Source: Dissophora ornata (taxonomy: Eukaryota > Mortierellomycota > Mortierellomycetes > Mortierellales > Mortierellaceae). From it: a stretch of DNA of 21,975 nt. Position 1 is the first letter of the stretch, and every line of letters starts with the position of its first letter. Below, in pieces: positions 18,813 to 21,975 of this stretch. The notes under the pieces were generated by a model. It did no database searches and was not told where the DNA came from. It saw nothing but the letters and a program-made list of their open reading frames with translations. Made by a program: the position numbers and the translations under genes. The stretch is from NCBI GenBank assembly GCA_025201705.1, contig MU617138.1, forward strand, positions 1-21,975, in the 5' to 3' direction.

Positions 18813-21800
18813 CTTGGTGCTGCTGCTGTCCTCCTTAACATCCGAAAACTCAGGCCATGTCACATTGTTAAACAGAGGGCCTTGGTGATAATCGAGAATA
18901 TACTCGCCGTCGCAGCTATCAAAGCCATAGTTGATCACTGAAGGGTCCATGAGCAGCTTCATCTTCTCGCCCTCGGCGCGGCAAAGGTTCTCACGCTCTA
19001 TTTCTTTGTCGTCCTCGCTGGTGACATCGACATATCCATCCTCCACCTCCTCTTCATCCTTACCGCAGCGACTCCACCAACCGCGTGCGCTCTGAGTCCG
19101 CCTTGCACGAATCCGCATTAATCGATAATTCTCCTGCTCATCTCTCAAGAAATCAAAGTCAGAATCTGACCAATCGTCCTCGGAAGCAACCATGATCTCC
19201 CGTTTCCCGTTGCGGCGCCGTCGCTCCAGAATTTCTTGACGGGAAAGGAACTGACGGTTATTATCGTGTCGTTTGCTGTAAGCCGATCTAGACCGGTCAT
19301 TGATGTTTCCTGCATCGCGTCGCTGCTTCTTCGAGTTCAAGCAAGAAAAGTCCTGGTTATCTCTTTTAGAATGACTCAGGGCACTCAGTGGGATAGTGGC
19401 GGGACGAGCTTCGGTCTGAGACAAGCGCAACGCTACTTCAAGACCTTGCACCGACGTAGAACGTTCAGGGCTTCCTTGTTGCGGCCTCGCCTCCGTGACC
19501 TCCTTATCCATCTCGGTAGCGGTGGCACTCTTACCACTGGCACTGTACGCAAGTTGACCTTCGGACCTGCTTCGTCTTCCTTCCTTCTTGTCACGCGGAT
19601 TTGACTCTGCCAAAGTATCATTCAAGGACTGCAGAGCTCGCTCCTGTCGCTTACCACACGGAGATGCCTTGAAGTCTTCGGATGACACAAACTCAGCAAG
19701 ATTCTGAGGAGGTCTTCGAACGCGCTGGGTGGTAACTACGCCCGGAATGGAAGCCAAATCAACATCTTGGAAGCCCTTTCGGTTCGACGCTGTTGCTGGA
19801 GCAGCAGGCTCATTGGACTGGGCCTGGGCCATATCCGCTACCGTGTCTTGTGGGCTCTTCTCAACCTTGACAGAGCCAGCTCGCTTCCTTGCCGGCGCAG
19901 CTACAGGGTTAGCCTCACTGTCCTGGCCATGAGGAGCAGGCGAAGATGGTGGGGTGGACAGAGCTGCACCTGTTAGCGATGGGTGACGTACATGAGTAAC
20001 GTACTCCTCGGCCTCCTTGGGACGTGGAGGTCTTCTAGCACGACCACTGCGGCGAGGACCCTTCATATCGTCAGCATCCTCGGATGCAGCGGGTGAAGGC
20101 GCAAATTCCAAGAATGGCATGACACTGGACATGGGTGACTCTGACAGTGGTTCGGTCATGCAGTCTAGCCTGGGGAGGGAAACCCCCTTGGATCGCGCAG
20201 TAGCACCAAGGGGCGTAACAGGATCAGATGATGACTCAGCTTCAGGTCCCTTTCTCTTTCTGCAAGGCGCTTTATGACAGACACCGTTGCTGTCCTTCCG
20301 CAGGGCCCAGAAGCAACCCTTGCCAGGTTCGTCGACAGTGCGATCCACCTTCAAGAATGCGGTGTTCAGAGATAAACAATGGCGGATCGAGTTCTAAAAG
20401 CACGAATGACAACAACGCAATAGGGGGGCTGTTAGTCTAGCATAGGGTGCACAAATAGCTGATTGGTATGCCAAATTGCCCAAGAAACGGTTGCAGGGAG
20501 CGAGATGACACAAACAAAAGATAACAAAGCAACTTGCCTGCCATCCACTAGCCGCGTGGCGATAGTACGGATGGTTATGCATGATGGATGCGTAGATCTC
20601 GGCGAGGGTCATCTTGATCTTGTTGGACTCGAGGAGAACCTGGCTAATCAGCTCTGCGTACGAGAGCGCCGGCTTGTGGGAGGTAGAGCGACGTTGTGCA
20701 GGGACTGCTTCATTAGTTTTGTGCCCTGTCTCGGAGAAAAACTTGGAGACATTCTCTGTGGAAGCCTGGGGTTCGGCGGGAAAGGAGGCGTGGTGTGGCG
20801 CACTTGAGGCAGATGACGCCCCAGGCAGAGAACAGCCCCCTTTGCTTTGTTCGTCATACTCGGCAGGCGACAGACTTTGACCAACCATTGATCTTCTCCT
20901 TTTTGTTCGAGGCTGTTCGTGTCCACTCTCGCTACCCCGTCTTTCATTGATGTATTGCCAAAGGGAAGGAGCAAGTGGAGGGGGAGAAGAGCGCGCAGAA
21001 TTAGTCGTTCTGCTGACAGAGGCATCATCCTCAAGCTGGTGTTGCTGCTTATCCAGAACCGCGGAAGATGTCTCTTCTGCATTCATGCTTTCTGGTGAGG
21101 AAATGTGCTGATTCATGACTACGACGGCGGATAGGATAGATGGAGGGGGGAGCGCTGTGGTTGCACTTGCGGGAGGGGAGAGCGGTAGGAAGGAAGCACT
21201 GGAAGGAAGCAGGGTAGCAGAGGACTCTTCATAAGAATGGTCGATGTGCAGCGCGGAACCCTTGGCAAAGGGAGAGGGCGACGAAGGAGGAGGAGACTGG
21301 GAGGGGGAAGGGGTGCCGCGTTCGCGTCCCCTACGCTTCATCTGGCAGATATTGGGGCTGGGGTCGTCACCCTCTCGTTCCTCCTGAGAGCCCCTGCCGA
21401 TGTCGTCTGCTCTGCCCTGTCGCGTCGTCACCAAAAGTCCGGCTTTTGTTTCAATGTGTTGAGGCAACGTCGAGCGATGAGGGGTGCAGGGCAGGCGATC
21501 GCAATCGGAAGAAATGAGGCCCTGGAGTTGGATGTCGGACCGTGGTCCAAGGGTTGAATGAGAATCGGGCTGCGTGGAAGGAGAGGAGCTGGAGGGGGAG
21601 TTGTCGTCGTTACCAAAGGAGAGCGGCTGCTGTTCCTGAACGCGATCGCTGCCGTCGTGGCAGTCCTGGTGCTGGTTCTGCAGTAGAGAGGCCCCGACCT
21701 CCTTCTTGAGCTGGCGAAGGCTGCCTGTGCTTAATGCCCTCCTCGAGCGGGTGGAGCGTGCTAGGTACGAGTCGTGTGCAGGTGGGGTGCTATCTTTCTT

Positions 21801-21833
21801 CTTGCTGGTGGCACTGTTGAGGACGATGGGCAT
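18588..21833 (-). CDS. Forkhead-box transcription factor
   Basis: Nuclear DNA-binding regulator; targets unknown. Two exons, 21833-20538 and 20393-18588, give about 1,033 residues. The forkhead domain (about residues 387-463) starts [19 protein letters not shown], continues [21 protein letters not shown] and [19 protein letters not shown], and ends with wing [11 protein letters not shown]. The base-contacting Asn and His of NSIRH are present. A basic cluster (KAPCRKRK) follows. The rest looks disordered: Ser/Pro/Gln-rich N-terminus, [13 protein letters not shown], acidic runs ([22 protein letters not shown]) and an Asn tract near the end. No FHA domain is visible, unlike yeast Fkh1/Fkh2, although the helix-3 and wing sequence resembles that group. 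I start at the first ATG in the open frame; an acceptor-like ATCTGTACAG just before it (21852-21843) means an upstream exon is possible. The exact subfamily is unresolved. Confidence 0.88.
18784..18810 (-). repeat. AAC-type triplet run encoding Asn tract in the forkhead protein
   Basis: A run of TTG/TTGATG triplets on the plus strand encodes [10 protein letters not shown] on the minus strand, about 50 residues before the forkhead C-terminus. It may be length-variable between strains. Confidence 0.75.
20394..20537 (-). other. GC-AG intron splitting the forkhead DNA-binding domain
   Basis: The 144-nt intron starts with CAG|GCAAGT and ends with GCTTTTAG. It lies in phase 0 between Gln and Asn of the invariant WQ-NSIRH stretch. 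The joined protein restores the forkhead consensus exactly. No GT near the exon end gives the same frame, so the GC donor is needed. A GACTAAC branch-like motif lies roughly 40 bases before the acceptor. Confidence 0.88.
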
Positions 21834-21975
21834 ATTCGACACCTGTACAGATAATTTCTTCTTTGGTGTGCAGCTTCCGTTTTCACTCCCTTGGCAATAG
21901 GATGTTGCTAAAGGCGAGACGCCAAGTGGGATATGCGGGATAAAGAGTGTTAAGCTAGCGTTGAGCTGGGGGAGG
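21834..21975 (-). promoter_or_regulatory. Upstream sequence of the forkhead gene
   Basis: This is the 142 bp between the chosen start codon and the window edge. The frame stays open for only three codons upstream of the ATG (GTG TCG AAT). ATCTGTACAG directly before that could be a splice acceptor of a 5' intron. I see no TATA-like or other recognisable promoter element. Confidence 0.35.

Noticed and set aside
20394..20531. Reading through after GWQ as an alternative forkhead C-terminus
   Set aside because: The sequence after Gln (ASCFVIF) does not match the forkhead fold, while the exon at 20393 continues it perfectly ([10 protein letters not shown]), so this is intron.
3387..21842. Idea that forkhead, HRD3, ATR and CWH43 form a functional cluster
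   Set aside because: The gene roles are unrelated, spacing is typical of compact fungal genomes, and there is no shared motif or bidirectional promoter to support co-regulation.
1..21975. Mobile elements, CRISPR, tRNA or rRNA genes, viral insertions
   Set aside because: No transposase, reverse transcriptase, terminal inverted repeats, regular spaced repeats or tRNA-like cloverleaf were noticed on either strand.

Overview
The window looks like nuclear DNA of a filamentous fungus. It carries four large protein genes, three of them rich in short introns (51 to about 150 nt, GT..AG ends, branch-like CTAAC/TTAAC motifs close to the acceptor), AATAAA-type poly(A) signals, and proteins with asparagine and alanine tracts. 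The domain content and intron density suggest an early-diverging fungus of the Mortierella/Mucoromycota type. That placement is an inference; the fungal origin is much firmer. No tRNA, rRNA, transposon, CRISPR array or bacterial operon is visible.

Layout, left to right. (1) Plus strand, 156-3210: a CWH43-type GPI-anchor lipid-remodelling membrane protein. Its first exon(s) lie outside the window or cannot be recognised in the first 155 bases. (2) Minus strand, 14117-3387: an ATR/Rad3/Mec1-type checkpoint kinase. I traced 21 exons whose phases all fit. They add up to about 2,985 residues if one base near 13,910 is skipped, or about 2,967 if a 55-nt intron is assumed there. CWH43 and ATR converge tail to tail with 176 bp between their stop codons. 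(3) Minus strand, 17933-14378: nine exons encoding an Hrd3/SEL1L-type ER-membrane adaptor of ER-associated degradation (929 residues). (4) Minus strand, 21833-18588: a two-exon forkhead transcription factor (about 1,033 residues) whose DNA-binding domain is split by a GC-AG intron.

Forkhead, HRD3 and ATR are tandem on the minus strand, separated by about 650 and 260 bp. The four genes serve different housekeeping roles (GPI-anchor remodelling, DNA-damage signalling, ER quality control, transcription). I see no evidence that they form a functional cluster.

I found no previously undescribed system. The points most worth checking are the reading-frame break at the ATR N-terminus beside a 67-bp-offset repeat, the GC-AG intron inside the forkhead domain, a long alanine/charged insertion just before the ATR FATC domain, an AAG splice acceptor and several GTAC splice donors, and a TGACGTG element upstream of HRD3.
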